The notes under the pieces: model-generated | The model's input: the letters and a program-made list of their open reading frames with translations, nothing else | Database searches by the model: none | Told to the model about the DNA's origin: nothing | Assembly: GCA_022511045.1 (NCBI GenBank) | Contig: JAFLSF010000013.1 | Location: 1 to 45,507 of the forward strand | DNA from: Prevotella sp. | GTDB taxonomy: Bacteria > Bacteroidota > Bacteroidia > Bacteroidales > Bacteroidaceae | Direction of reading: 5' to 3' | Length of the DNA: 45,507 nt | Shown here: positions 25,917 through 34,835 of the stretch, piece by piece | Numbering within the stretch: position 1 is the stretch's first letter | Layout of the letters: each line of letters starts with the position of its first letter | Made by a program: the position numbers and the translations under genes

Positions 25917-27881
25917 ATGAATGTAATAATTAAGTTTGTTAAACCCTTGATGTCGCCACTTCTAACCACACTGCTCAACTTGTTGCTGGTCTACGTGGCT
26001 TATTTCTTGGCACGCATCATTTATCTGCTGGAGAACTGGAATTTGTTGGGGCAGGGGCTTACCTTTTCGCACTGTATAGAGCTATTGGGTGGCGGGATTG
26101 TGTTTGACACTAGTGCCATATTGGTGACTAACATCCCATATATAGTGATGATGCTTTTCCCCTTGCATTGGAAGGAAACAACGATTTACCAGAAAGTTTG
26201 TCGAGGAGTTTTCCTCGCTATCAACGGATTGGCATTAGCATTGAATCTTTGTGATGCTGTCTATTTCCCCTACACTATGCGGCGCACAACCACGACAATA
26301 TTTAGTGAGTTCTCTAATGAGAGCAATCTGGGGGGGGTGTTTATGACAGAGGTTTTACACCACTTTTACCTCGTTATTATCTTTGTCGTCATGTTGTGGG
26401 CTATGTATAAACTCTATCGCATGACGCGTCTGAAAAGTCAGGAGCTTGTCTGGTGGCAATACGATTTAGCAACATTGCTTTCGTTAGCAGTTGTGGCACC
26501 TTTTGTGATAGCGGGTATTCGTGGAGGCTTCACAACTGCTGTCCGTCCCATTACTATTTCAAATGCCAATCAGTATGCAAACCGCCCTACTGAGGCAGCC
26601 TTGGTATTAAATACACCTTTCTCATTCTATCGCACTATTGGTAAGGCAACTTTTGTTGTACCTAACTATTATCAGAGCGAGGAGGAAATGGCCAATATCT
26701 ATAGTCCAATCCACATCGCCAACGACAGCACTGCTTTCACAAAGAAAAATGTCGTGGTATTGATTGTCGAGAGTTTTGGCCGCGAATACATTGGCGCGCT
26801 AAACAAGACGTTAGAGAATGGCCAATATAAGGGTTATACGCCTTTTATTGACTCACTGATACAAAGGGGCATCAGCTTTAAATACTCTTATTGTAACGGT
26901 CGTAAGAGCATAGATGGTATGCCCTCTGTCTTGAGTAGCATCCCAATGTTTGTCGAGCCGTTCTTCTTAACTCCTTCCTCCATGAATCAGGTAACTGGTA
27001 TTGCGGGGCTTTTAGATAAGAAAGGTTACGAGACTGCGTTCTTTCACGGTGCACAGCGAGGTTCTATGGGTTTCATGGCTTTTGCCAGAGCAACAGGCTT
27101 CCAGAAATATTATGGTAAAGAAGACTATGTGGCCGACAAACGTTTTGGAGGTGATGACGATTTTGATGGCTTATGGGCCATTTGGGACGAGCCGTTCCTA
27201 CAATATTACGCCACAAAGATGTCAGAAATGAAGCAGCCCTTTATGACCGCTGTTTTCACTGCTACCAGCCACAATCCTTATGTCATCCCAGAGAAGTATA
27301 AGACCGTTTATCCCGAGGAAAACTTACCTGTTCACAAGTGTATCCGCTATACGGATATGGCATTGCGGCACTTCTTTGAGAAGGCCAGCAAAGAGCCTTG
27401 GTTTAAGAATACCATTTTCGTAATCACCAGTGACCATACCAACGACTCTGACCATGCTTTCTATCAGACTGATTTAGGCGGTTTCTACTCGCCTATCATC
27501 ATCTATGAACCTGAGAGCCAACGCCCTGCGGAGATACAAGACAAGATAGCTCAACAGATAGACATCCTGCCAACGATAATGGGTATGTTGCACTATGATG
27601 AGCCTTATTTTGGTTTCGGCATTGACCTGCTAAACACTCCTGCCGAAGACACATGGGCAGTCAATTATATGGGCGGTATTTACCAATACGTCAAGCACGA
27701 TTTGCTTCTGCAATTTGACGGTAACCAAACACGTGCCGTTTACCACCTAAATGACTCGCTTCTACAACACAATATCATTGGAACAATGCCTGAACAACCA
27801 CAAATGGAACGTGAGTTAAAAGCCATCATACAACAATATATGGAGCGCATGACCAACGATCGTTTGCTCCCTAACAAATAA
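25917..27881 (+). CDS. LTA synthase family protein (sulfatase/alkaline phosphatase-fold membrane enzyme)
   Basis: Up to 654 residues: about five membrane segments within 12-202, then a large periplasmic sulfatase-fold domain. Metal-site features are VVLIVESFG (E285), GRKSIDGMPS, where S331 stands near the catalytic Thr position of LtaS, and FVITSDHTNDSDHAF near 475. Such enzymes transfer phosphoglycerol or phosphoethanolamine to envelope glycans or lipids. A Gram-negative Bacteroidota cell has no lipoteichoic acid, so the acceptor is unknown. The perfect promoter box is 4 nt before this ATG, so translation may begin at Met12 (25950). It is followed after 16 bp by a GT-C-like membrane protein. 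Confidence 0.88.
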   Translation: MNVIIKFVKPLMSPLLTTLLNLLLVYVAYFLARIIYLLENWNLLGQGLTFSHCIELLGGGIVFDTSAILVTNIPYIVMMLFPLHWKETTIYQKVCRGVFLAINGLALALNLCDAVYFPYTMRRTTTTIFSEFSNESNLGGVFMTEVLHHFYLVIIFVVMLWAMYKLYRMTRLKSQELVWWQYDLATLLSLAVVAPFVIAGIRGGFTTAVRPITISNANQYANRPTEAALVLNTPFSFYRTIGKATFVVPNYYQSEEEMANIYSPIHIANDSTAFTKKNVVVLIVESFGREYIGALNKTLENGQYKGYTPFIDSLIQRGISFKYSYCNGRKSIDGMPSVLSSIPMFVEPFFLTPSSMNQVTGIAGLLDKKGYETAFFHGAQRGSMGFMAFARATGFQKYYGKEDYVADKRFGGDDDFDGLWAIWDEPFLQYYATKMSEMKQPFMTAVFTATSHNPYVIPEKYKTVYPEENLPVHKCIRYTDMALRHFFEKASKEPWFKNTIFVITSDHTNDSDHAFYQTDLGGFYSPIIIYEPESQRPAEIQDKIAQQIDILPTIMGMLHYDEPYFGFGIDLLNTPAEDTWAVNYMGGIYQYVKHDLLLQFDGNQTRAVYHLNDSLLQHNIIGTMPEQPQMERELKAIIQQYMERMTNDRLLPNK

Positions 27882-27897
27882 ACGCACAAAAGACAAC

Positions 27898-29532
27898 ATG
27901 GACAACAACACAACAAAACGCAACCAATACATAGCCATCACACTATTAGCTGGTTTCTTCTACCGGTTACTGATTAGCTTACAAGGCATCGACCACACCG
28001 ACTTAGGTTTTTCTAACACGTTCTATCAGAACATTTTTACACATCCAGATGCTATGCCTTACTATTTCAACTACTACCTGACGGGTCTTGTGGGTGGCCT
28101 TTGGTATCAGTTGTTAGGATTTACAGGCGTGTTAGGCTTCCGTTTGTTGGAAGCATTGGTACTAACAGCATCCATCTTTTTCGTCTACAAGGCCTTCGAG
28201 CGACAAGTACACAACACCCGCTCCATTGTTATTGCCGTTGCTGGTAGTTTCTTCTTTCCAGCTATTGTCACCACATTCCATTACAACACGCTGACGCTTT
28301 TTTGTTTATCATTAGCAGCATGGTGCTATGCTCGCTCACTTTACGGTCGTCAGTTGCTATGGACTTATATGGCGGGGCTCGTATTAGGCTTCTGCTTCTT
28401 TGTGCGGACAGGTAATGGAGCCCTCGTCTTACTTCTTTTTATACCAGTGGTCTATGCCTTAGCTACCAGCCAACGCTCCCTTATCATTCGTTTGGGAGGA
28501 ACGATGTTAGGAGGTATGCTAACAGCCTGTGCTATCATATTTAGTATTATGGCGGTACTGGGTCATCTTGGTTATTTTGTGGCAGGATTAGACGAGGTGT
28601 TAGGTTATTATAGTGACAAAGGTATTCTCAGTTCGTTAGGTATGCTTTTAGCTATCTATTTAAAAAGTTATGTCAACATTCTGTTGCAAATGCTGGCACT
28701 TGTCGGACTGGGTGCCCTCTACCTGCAGGGAAGTCGCCTCAACAACAGTTGGAGCGGCCCGTTGGGCATCCTGCTCATCATTGCCTCTATCGTATTGATA
28801 GCTACCAGTCTGCCTTACCTCAGTGCATTAGCACTTTATACTTTGCTATGTATTCCTATTCTTTATGCCATTACTCCTAAGGAGGACAAACTCATTGCAG
28901 TCTTTGTAATGGCAGGTACTTACATCTATCCTTTTGGTAGCGAGAATGGTATAGCTAGTATTTTCCATTGGACAGCAGCATTACTTATCATTCCTGCTGC
29001 AATTGGCGTTTACCACACCAGTCGCATCGTACGTCGCGGTGTACTCATCTGTAGCATTTACATTGGTGCAGTCATGTTGTGGAGGGCGATTCCTTATACT
29101 TATAGTGAAGAAACTCCCCGTTGGGAGAGTACAGAGCGTATTGGCAATAGTATGCTCAACACATTCATTTCCCAGGATAAGGCCGAAGACTATCGCCACA
29201 TCCTCCCTATCATCAACAAGTACAAGTATAGTAGTACCAATATTCCTTGGCTATTGTTAGGCAACCAAGCCGCAGAATTGTACTATGCCACAGAAACGTT
29301 GCCTTTCTTAGGAACTACACAACTGAAGACGTTTACGGGCGCTGCCCTTTACCGTCGCCTTGAGCAACAATCAGAGAAGCACCATTGCCTGCCCGTCGTC
29401 GTATTCCTTAAGAAGCAACATTTTATTACCAGCAAGACAGCTCAAGTGCAGCAACAAATCCATCAGTGGATGGTTCAACATAACTACCACGTAGTCTATG
29501 ATGATGCCTATCTTACCGTCTTTGACATTTAG
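27898..29532 (+). CDS. Polytopic membrane protein, GT-C glycosyltransferase-like
   Basis: The 544-residue protein has about 11-12 hydrophobic segments and a C-terminal soluble tail. The first periplasmic loop reads QGIDHTDLGFSNTFYQ, placing acidic residues after the first membrane helix as in GT-C transferases that use lipid-linked sugars. A CFFVRTGNG segment is also seen. No closer family was recognised, so glycosyl transfer is a prediction. It follows the LTA-synthase-like gene by 16 bp in the same operon and may modify the same envelope polymer. Confidence 0.65.
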   Translation: MDNNTTKRNQYIAITLLAGFFYRLLISLQGIDHTDLGFSNTFYQNIFTHPDAMPYYFNYYLTGLVGGLWYQLLGFTGVLGFRLLEALVLTASIFFVYKAFERQVHNTRSIVIAVAGSFFFPAIVTTFHYNTLTLFCLSLAAWCYARSLYGRQLLWTYMAGLVLGFCFFVRTGNGALVLLLFIPVVYALATSQRSLIIRLGGTMLGGMLTACAIIFSIMAVLGHLGYFVAGLDEVLGYYSDKGILSSLGMLLAIYLKSYVNILLQMLALVGLGALYLQGSRLNNSWSGPLGILLIIASIVLIATSLPYLSALALYTLLCIPILYAITPKEDKLIAVFVMAGTYIYPFGSENGIASIFHWTAALLIIPAAIGVYHTSRIVRRGVLICSIYIGAVMLWRAIPYTYSEETPRWESTERIGNSMLNTFISQDKAEDYRHILPIINKYKYSSTNIPWLLLGNQAAELYYATETLPFLGTTQLKTFTGAALYRRLEQQSEKHHCLPVVVFLKKQHFITSKTAQVQQQIHQWMVQHNYHVVYDDAYLTVFDI

Positions 29533-29566
29533 ATTATAGGTTTGTGGTTATTTCAGAAAAATTTTG

Positions 29567-29575
29567 TATCTTTGC
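29567..29575 (+). promoter_or_regulatory. Predicted promoter of the carboxypeptidase-regulatory-domain gene
   Basis: TATCTTTGC, a perfect -7 box, is preceded by TTTG at 29541-29544 at a spacing expected for the Bacteroidota -33 element. The ATG is 29 nt downstream. Confidence 0.7.
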
Positions 29576-29604
29576 AGCCAATTAAGGCTAAATAATAGAC
29601 AAAT

Positions 29605-30687
29605 ATGAAGAAAAGTGTGTTAATGATAGTAGTCGCTTTATTGACTACGGTGAATGTGATGGGCCAGCGTATCCAGATAATGGATGAGTTAGGTAACCCT
29701 GTAAGTTACGCCAATGTTTTGGATGCTGACAATGGTAAGTTAATAGGAGCTACTAATTTGGAGGGTGTGTTGGTAGATGTGAAAGGTGCCAAAAAAATAC
29801 ATATCAGCCATGTGGCATTTAAACCGCAGGAGGTGAGCGTCAGCAACTTAAAGGACGGGCGCATTACGTTGAAGGAAAGTGATTTTGACCTACCAGAAAT
29901 TGTAGTTAAGAAGAAAGACTATATCTATGTGCAGACGTACTACCGTGTGATGGTAATGATGGATGATACGTTGGCATATTATCGTTCGGGACTGACAGAC
30001 AATGTTTACGATATTCAAAAGAAGAAAGTGTCAGCCAGTCACCGCCATTTCTCGAAGTCTTTTATGGGCATCTTAAAGGTTGCGTTTGATATGGCGTTTG
30101 GCTCAAAGATTGACGGGTACTCTAAATTACCAGCTAAGGGTCATTCGAACGTGAATGGTAACGGAAAGGGATTGAAGATGATTAAGGAGACAGAGACACG
30201 CCAGCGCGTTACTTATAATGGTCAGGTCGTAGGCTATGTAGTGGATGATGAGTCCACCCACCAACGTCGTTTGTCGATGGACTATGATTTGTATAATAAG
30301 CTTTATATAGCTGAACACGGTACAGAGAAACAGAAAGCGAAGCGCAAAAAAAGTGATGCACAGATACAGAATAGCAAGTCAACCTATTCTATGGTATATC
30401 AGCGAAACGACGGACAAAGCAACGTAGAAGACTTTGTATCAAGACAATTCCATCGCGATATGGATAGATATGATAAGAAGGAGCAGAAGACTGAGCACAT
30501 GCGTATGTGGTTAGAAGTGTATGCTACTGACCGAGCATACGTGACGAAACAAGAGTTGAAAGAGAAAAAGCGTGCAAATCGCATCAATATGTCGTTTGAC
30601 ACCCTACAGCGGTTTGAGCGTCAACACGGTATACCCGCCTTGCCTGCTAATACTCTGAAAGCTCTGAAAAAAATAGTGGAGAAGTAA
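29605..30687 (+). CDS. Exported protein with carboxypeptidase-regulatory-like (CarboxypepD_reg) domain
   Basis: The 360 residues begin with a signal peptide (cleavage probably after VMG, leaving Gln). A domain at about 22-100 follows the CarboxypepD_reg pattern: GNPVSYANVLDADNGKLIGA, then a strand pair and DLPEIVVKKKD. The remaining ~250 residues are basic and charged, without a recognised domain. In Bacteroidota this beta-sandwich often precedes TonB-dependent receptors, but no barrel follows here. Function is unknown; probably envelope-located. It is a single gene with its own promoter, ending 17 bp from a convergent gene. Confidence 0.75.
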   Translation: MKKSVLMIVVALLTTVNVMGQRIQIMDELGNPVSYANVLDADNGKLIGATNLEGVLVDVKGAKKIHISHVAFKPQEVSVSNLKDGRITLKESDFDLPEIVVKKKDYIYVQTYYRVMVMMDDTLAYYRSGLTDNVYDIQKKKVSASHRHFSKSFMGILKVAFDMAFGSKIDGYSKLPAKGHSNVNGNGKGLKMIKETETRQRVTYNGQVVGYVVDDESTHQRRLSMDYDLYNKLYIAEHGTEKQKAKRKKSDAQIQNSKSTYSMVYQRNDGQSNVEDFVSRQFHRDMDRYDKKEQKTEHMRMWLEVYATDRAYVTKQELKEKKRANRINMSFDTLQRFERQHGIPALPANTLKALKKIVEK

Positions 30688-30704
30688 AGAGACTTCCCAC
30701 CCAT

Positions 30705-31409
30705 TTATAGTTTGATGGTCTTAACGTAATCACCATCATAGGTTGTGATGGTGATACGAACACTATCTGGACGGTTATCTTCTGGCAATAGGATACTGAC
30801 GTAACGACGATTAGTGTAGTATTCTGGGGAGTCACCTTTGTCATGCAGCAACCGATAGTAGATAGTATAGGTGTTATCATCATTCAGATGGATTTCGTCT
30901 TGTACTAAAGCCAAAGCATGAGAACCTTCAACACCTTCATTGTCACGCCCGTTCTTCACCAGAAGACCTAAGTTTAAGTATTTACCATTCTTGGAGAGCC
31001 AACAGCTCTCCACTCCTAATGGGTCTTGTGGCTGACGTTTAAATTCTGAGGGTTCTTTGGGTTGGAGAACAAGTATATAACCACAGGCAATTGGATTAGC
31101 CACGCCTTCCGCTACCTTATTATAATAGATAGAAGTACGATAAATGGAGTTAGCTGCATCAATCCATGATGCCCTAATAGGGGTAGTCAGAGTATAACTG
31201 CTGCCCTCGTCAGTTACAAAAGAGATGCCGTTCTTCTGAGCATCTGTGTATAAGTCGGCAAAGTCAGCCACCATCTGTGAATAGGAACCTTCTCCAGTCT
31301 CGTAACTATCGACGGTGCAACTTAGAAACAAGAGAGAGACAAGGTGAAAGGATAAAAGTACACAGGCTTTTCTATGTATATTTGATATTTTTAGAATTAT
31401 TCTCTTCAT
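30705..31409 (-). CDS. NigD-like lipoprotein
   Basis: The 234-residue protein has a lipoprotein-type signal ending SLLFLSC (C30). The mature part follows the NigD pattern: an N-terminal strand-rich region (DFADLYTDAQKNGISFVTDE) and a C-terminal beta sandwich containing KNGKYLNLGLLVKNG and TIYYRLLHDKGDSPEYYTNRR. NigD-like proteins are small surface or periplasmic lipoproteins of Bacteroidales, linked to bacteriocin operons in one early case but of unknown function in general. It is the last gene of the minus-strand run, 5 bp after the acyltransferase. Family assignment rests on pattern only. Confidence 0.6.
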   Translation of the reverse strand: MKRIILKISNIHRKACVLLSFHLVSLLFLSCTVDSYETGEGSYSQMVADFADLYTDAQKNGISFVTDEGSSYTLTTPIRASWIDAANSIYRTSIYYNKVAEGVANPIACGYILVLQPKEPSEFKRQPQDPLGVESCWLSKNGKYLNLGLLVKNGRDNEGVEGSHALALVQDEIHLNDDNTYTIYYRLLHDKGDSPEYYTNRRYVSILLPEDNRPDSVRITITTYDGDYVKTIKL

Positions 31410-31414
31410 ATTTA

Positions 31415-32611
31415 TTATTCTTTTGCTTTTAGGTAGTTACGTACAGGATTAGCATACATGGTGAGTAGACGTTCGCGAAGGAAAGCCTCATCCTTGTTAG
31501 GCAACTGAATCTTGGCTATCTGTCCAGCGAGGTATTGCTCGAAATGTTCAACGTCTGCGGATGTATAGTGGTCTTTAAAATCTTGAGTTTCTTCTGGCTC
31601 TTTTAGCAAATCAAAAGCGATATAATTACAAGGATAGAGACGATAGCCACGATGTATTTCCTGATCAATGCGATGGCTCAGTTGGGTGAAAAATTCTTTG
31701 TGGGGCAATCCTTCGAGTTCACCAAGCCATTGGTTGATAGGAGTACCACAATGATAGTGCACGCGTCCCTTGTAACCAAAGATACCCGTCCGCATATTAT
31801 CGAGGTCGTCTTGACGACTTTTCTTAAAATTGGGATTGTCGCGCTTTTGCTGGAACTCCTGTGCCTTGAGATAGTCACAAGGGTCGTATTCGTAACTGAT
31901 AGTAAGGGGAACTATATTTAGCGGGGAAAGATGAGCTGTGAGCGGCGAATGTGCATCAACGTTGGCACCCATAGCGAGCATTTTCAAGACGGCATCTTGA
32001 GTGTGGTCGCTCGAGTCCTTAGCGCGTCCCTCGCGCTGAGCAATCCAAATGTTTTCCTTCTTTTGAGTGACGGCATAGTGAATATAGCGACTCATCAGCT
32101 GGCTGCTACGCATCATTTCGTGGGCAGTTAGTCCTCGGCGTACAGTAAAGGCTTTATTCATGCGTACCAGACGCTTAATCCACGGATAAATAAGTAAATT
32201 GTCACCAATGCCTATTTCTACCGTCGTGGGATAGCCTGCCTTGACCAACATAAGGTCGAGGAAAGCGGAGTCAAGCACGATGTCACGATGGTTGCTAAGG
32301 AAGATATAGCGTTTAGAATGACGGTCAGAGGGAAGCTGGGAATCGTCGAACGACAAGCCATTCGTATGTTTGTGGATGATATACCTCACGACAGGCTTCA
32401 TAAAACGCTTTTGGAAATCAAGCGGCGTCTTAACCCCCAAAAAAGCCAAGCGAAGTAGTCCGTTGCGGATGCTCTTGGGCAGCCAAGGAGCAAAGCCTTT
32501 CATAATGGCATTGAATTGTCGGTCAGCCAGCAATTCCTCGAAAGCCTGCCGCATTTCCTCCGCCTCGTAAGGGCGAATCTCATCAAATTCGTGTAATTTT
32601 ATATTATCCAT
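31415..32611 (-). CDS. 1-acyl-sn-glycerol-3-phosphate acyltransferase-like protein
   Basis: The 398-residue protein has the glycerolipid acyltransferase blocks: motif I as LSNHRDIVLDSAFLD near 118-132, TVRRGLTAHEM near 168, and a motif III-like IAQREGRAKDSSD near 203-215. In motif I the spacing is H-x5-D (NHRDIVLD) rather than the usual H-x4-D, so the catalytic Asp assignment is not certain. It probably acylates a glycerophosphate-like alcohol at the inner membrane. The long N-terminal part (1-100) resembles PlsB-type enzymes more than short PlsC ones. It is 58 bp after ddl and 5 bp before the NigD-like gene. Confidence 0.82.
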   Translation of the reverse strand: MDNIKLHEFDEIRPYEAEEMRQAFEELLADRQFNAIMKGFAPWLPKSIRNGLLRLAFLGVKTPLDFQKRFMKPVVRYIIHKHTNGLSFDDSQLPSDRHSKRYIFLSNHRDIVLDSAFLDLMLVKAGYPTTVEIGIGDNLLIYPWIKRLVRMNKAFTVRRGLTAHEMMRSSQLMSRYIHYAVTQKKENIWIAQREGRAKDSSDHTQDAVLKMLAMGANVDAHSPLTAHLSPLNIVPLTISYEYDPCDYLKAQEFQQKRDNPNFKKSRQDDLDNMRTGIFGYKGRVHYHCGTPINQWLGELEGLPHKEFFTQLSHRIDQEIHRGYRLYPCNYIAFDLLKEPEETQDFKDHYTSADVEHFEQYLAGQIAKIQLPNKDEAFLRERLLTMYANPVRNYLKAKE

Positions 32612-32669
32612 AGCGCAAGCTCATCATACTTGGTTCACTCTGTTCCTTTAGGTCTGGGAAATCGTTTGT

Positions 32670-33659
32670 TTAGAACTGATTCTCCACGATGTCCGTCAGT
32701 ACATCTTTCATTTCCAGCCCCGCCGCCTTTACTTGTTGAGGGATAAAGCTGGTGGGAGTCATACCTGGGGTAGTGTTCACCTCCAGCATCCATATCTTAC
32801 CGTCCTTTGAAATGATATAGTCAATGCGGATGATACCATTACAATGAAGAATGTCGTAGATGTGACTCGTTATCTCTCGCACGCGGCGAGCAATATCCTC
32901 AGAGATGCGCGCAGGAGTAATCTCCTTCACCTGACCATTATACTTAGCATCATAATCAAAGAACTCATTTTGCGTTACTACCTCGGTAATGGGCAAGGTG
33001 ACCGACTTCTCATGCGTCTTGTAAATACCTATAGTGATTTCGGTACCCTCCAAGTATTGCTCGACCATAATTTCGGGACTTTCCATCATCGCCTTGCGAA
33101 TGGCAGGAGCCAGCTGGTCTGCATTCTTTACCTTCGATACGCCAAACGACGAGCCATCGGTGGCAGGCTTGACAAAGCAAGGCATACCAATACGACGCTC
33201 TATCTCTTCGTCACTCACTAACTGCTCATACCCTTGGCGGATAAGCAACGAGTCGGCTACGGCAACCCCATAGCCACGAAGGTATTGGTTAAGCACGAAC
33301 TTGTCGAACGTCATAGCCTCTACAAGTACACCGCTGGTAGAGTAAGGTAACCTGATGAGGTCGAAGTATCCCTGCAATATGCCGTTCTCACCTGGAGTAC
33401 CATGAATCGTGATATAAGCATAGTCAAAGAGGCGCGCCTCGCCATTCTCTATGAACGAGAAGTCGTTGCGGTCGATGCGTGCCGTCGTGCCGTCTGGCAA
33501 CTCAACATGCCAGTCTTGTCCTTTGATGTCAACTATATATACCTGATAGCGCTCCTTGTCGAAGAAAGAATAGAGCCCTTGAGCAGAGCGTAGCGATACA
33601 TCATGTTCGGAGGAGTCGCCACCACAGACGATTGCAATGTTTCGTTTCAGTTGTTTCAT
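32670..33659 (-). CDS. ddl: D-alanine--D-alanine ligase
   Basis: The ATP-grasp enzyme makes the D-Ala-D-Ala dipeptide of peptidoglycan. The 329 residues show CGGDSSEHDVSLRSAQG near 12-28, HGTPGENGILQG near 85-96, the ATP-grasp FVKPATDGSSFGVSKV block, and the metal- and dipeptide-binding end RIDYIISKDGKIWMLEVNTT with PGMT. Length and motifs are complete. It lies 37 bp after the RluD-type gene and before the acyltransferase. Confidence 0.96.
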   Translation of the reverse strand: MKQLKRNIAIVCGGDSSEHDVSLRSAQGLYSFFDKERYQVYIVDIKGQDWHVELPDGTTARIDRNDFSFIENGEARLFDYAYITIHGTPGENGILQGYFDLIRLPYSTSGVLVEAMTFDKFVLNQYLRGYGVAVADSLLIRQGYEQLVSDEEIERRIGMPCFVKPATDGSSFGVSKVKNADQLAPAIRKAMMESPEIMVEQYLEGTEITIGIYKTHEKSVTLPITEVVTQNEFFDYDAKYNGQVKEITPARISEDIARRVREITSHIYDILHCNGIIRIDYIISKDGKIWMLEVNTTPGMTPTSFIPQQVKAAGLEMKDVLTDIVENQF

Positions 33660-33696
33660 TTCTTTATTATTATGGAAATCATAGGAATTACGAGCA

Positions 33697-34830
33697 TTAT
33701 AGATGGAGGTAGTTACGCCATTTGTCCAACAAATCCTGCATGTCCTTAGCCAGCGGACTGGTGAAGTCCATCTGTTGGCGGGTTACGGGGTGTATAAACC
33801 CTAACGTCTGTGCGTGTAGGGCTTGACGGTTGCATAATTTAAAGCAGTTCCGTATGAAAGCCTTGTACGATGCTGTCCGCTCGCCACGTAGCAATTCGCA
33901 TCCTCCGTAGCGTTCGTCGGCAAACAACGGGTGGCCTAAGTGTTTCATGTGCGCTCTGATTTGGTGGGTGCGCCCCGTCTCCAAACGACATTCTACCAAC
34001 GTGGTGTAGCCGAAACGCTCCAACACTTGATAGTGAGTGACGGCAGGTTTCCCGATGTCGGAGTCTGGTGGGAATACCATCATGCGTTGGCGGTCTCGGG
34101 GGTCGCGACCTATGTTGCCTTCTATGCGTCCCGTGTCCTCCGTAAAGTTTCCCCACACCAATGCCTGATAGGAGCGGTGAGTGTCATGATTGAAGAACTG
34201 AGCCCCCAGCTCCGTCTTTGCCTCGGGAGTCTTGGCGACGACCAATAGCCCGCTGGTGTCTTTGTCGATACGGTGTACCAGCCCCACGCTGGGGTCGTTA
34301 GGGTCATAGGTCGGCAGTTCCCGCAGATGCCATGCTATAGCATTGACCAACGTACCGTGAAAGTTGCCTACGCCAGGATGCACCACCAGCCCCGCCGGTT
34401 TGTTGATAACCATCAGTTGGTCGTCCTCGTAAACGACATCAAGGGGAATATCCTCGGGCTCAATCGTTGTATCGTGGTGCGGGCGGTCAAGCATCAGTGT
34501 TATAATATCGCCCGGCCGCACTTTATAGTTGCTTTTGACGGCCTTGGCGCTTTTGCCTTGCGACTGCTCCTCAGCCGATAGAACATGTATAAAACCAGCG
34601 TCGGCAGCCTTTTGTATGCGGCTACGAGAACTATGCGGAAGATGGTCCGACATGTATTTGTCAATCCTCACAGACTCCTGCCCTGGGTCTACCTCCATAC
34701 GCAGATGTTCGTAGAGTTCTTGCTCGTCTTCTGTGAGTATAGGCCTCGTCGCGCTTGAGTATAGGCCTCGTCGCGCTTGAGTATAGGCCTCGTCACCCGT
34801 CAGTCCTATATCGTCCAATTCTCCTACCAT
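33697..34830 (-). CDS. rluD: RluD-family pseudouridine synthase with a repeat-derived N-terminal insert
   Basis: Converts uridines of 23S rRNA to pseudouridine. The 377 residues have an S4 RNA-binding domain (about 53-115) and the catalytic HRIDKDTSG with Asp189, then GRTHQIRAHMKHLGHPL. Residues 11-32 are encoded by three 22-bp repeat units (34735-34800). Because 22 is not a multiple of 3, the same DNA unit is read in three successive frames, and three units (66 bp) restore frame. Without them the N-terminus would run DDIGL directly into TEDEQELYEHL. The insert precedes the S4 domain in a probably flexible tail, so function should be kept. The start lies 5 bp after the PASTA gene. Confidence 0.93.
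   Translation of the reverse strand: MVGELDDIGLTGDEAYTQARRGLYSSATRPILTEDEQELYEHLRMEVDPGQESVRIDKYMSDHLPHSSRSRIQKAADAGFIHVLSAEEQSQGKSAKAVKSNYKVRPGDIITLMLDRPHHDTTIEPEDIPLDVVYEDDQLMVINKPAGLVVHPGVGNFHGTLVNAIAWHLRELPTYDPNDPSVGLVHRIDKDTSGLLVVAKTPEAKTELGAQFFNHDTHRSYQALVWGNFTEDTGRIEGNIGRDPRDRQRMMVFPPDSDIGKPAVTHYQVLERFGYTTLVECRLETGRTHQIRAHMKHLGHPLFADERYGGCELLRGERTASYKAFIRNCFKLCNRQALHAQTLGFIHPVTRQQMDFTSPLAKDMQDLLDKWRNYLHL
34735..34800 (-). repeat. Three 22-bp repeats inside the 5' end of rluD
   Basis: Units at 34735-34756, 34757-34778 (identical) and 34779-34800 (diverged only in the last positions). On the reverse strand each contains GACGAGGCCTATACTC. They belong to the same family as the arrays at 6109-6209 and 16184-16249, with the same 22-bp period. 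Here they are the most uniform, which suggests recent expansion. Confidence 0.88.
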
Positions 34831-34835
34831 ATACC

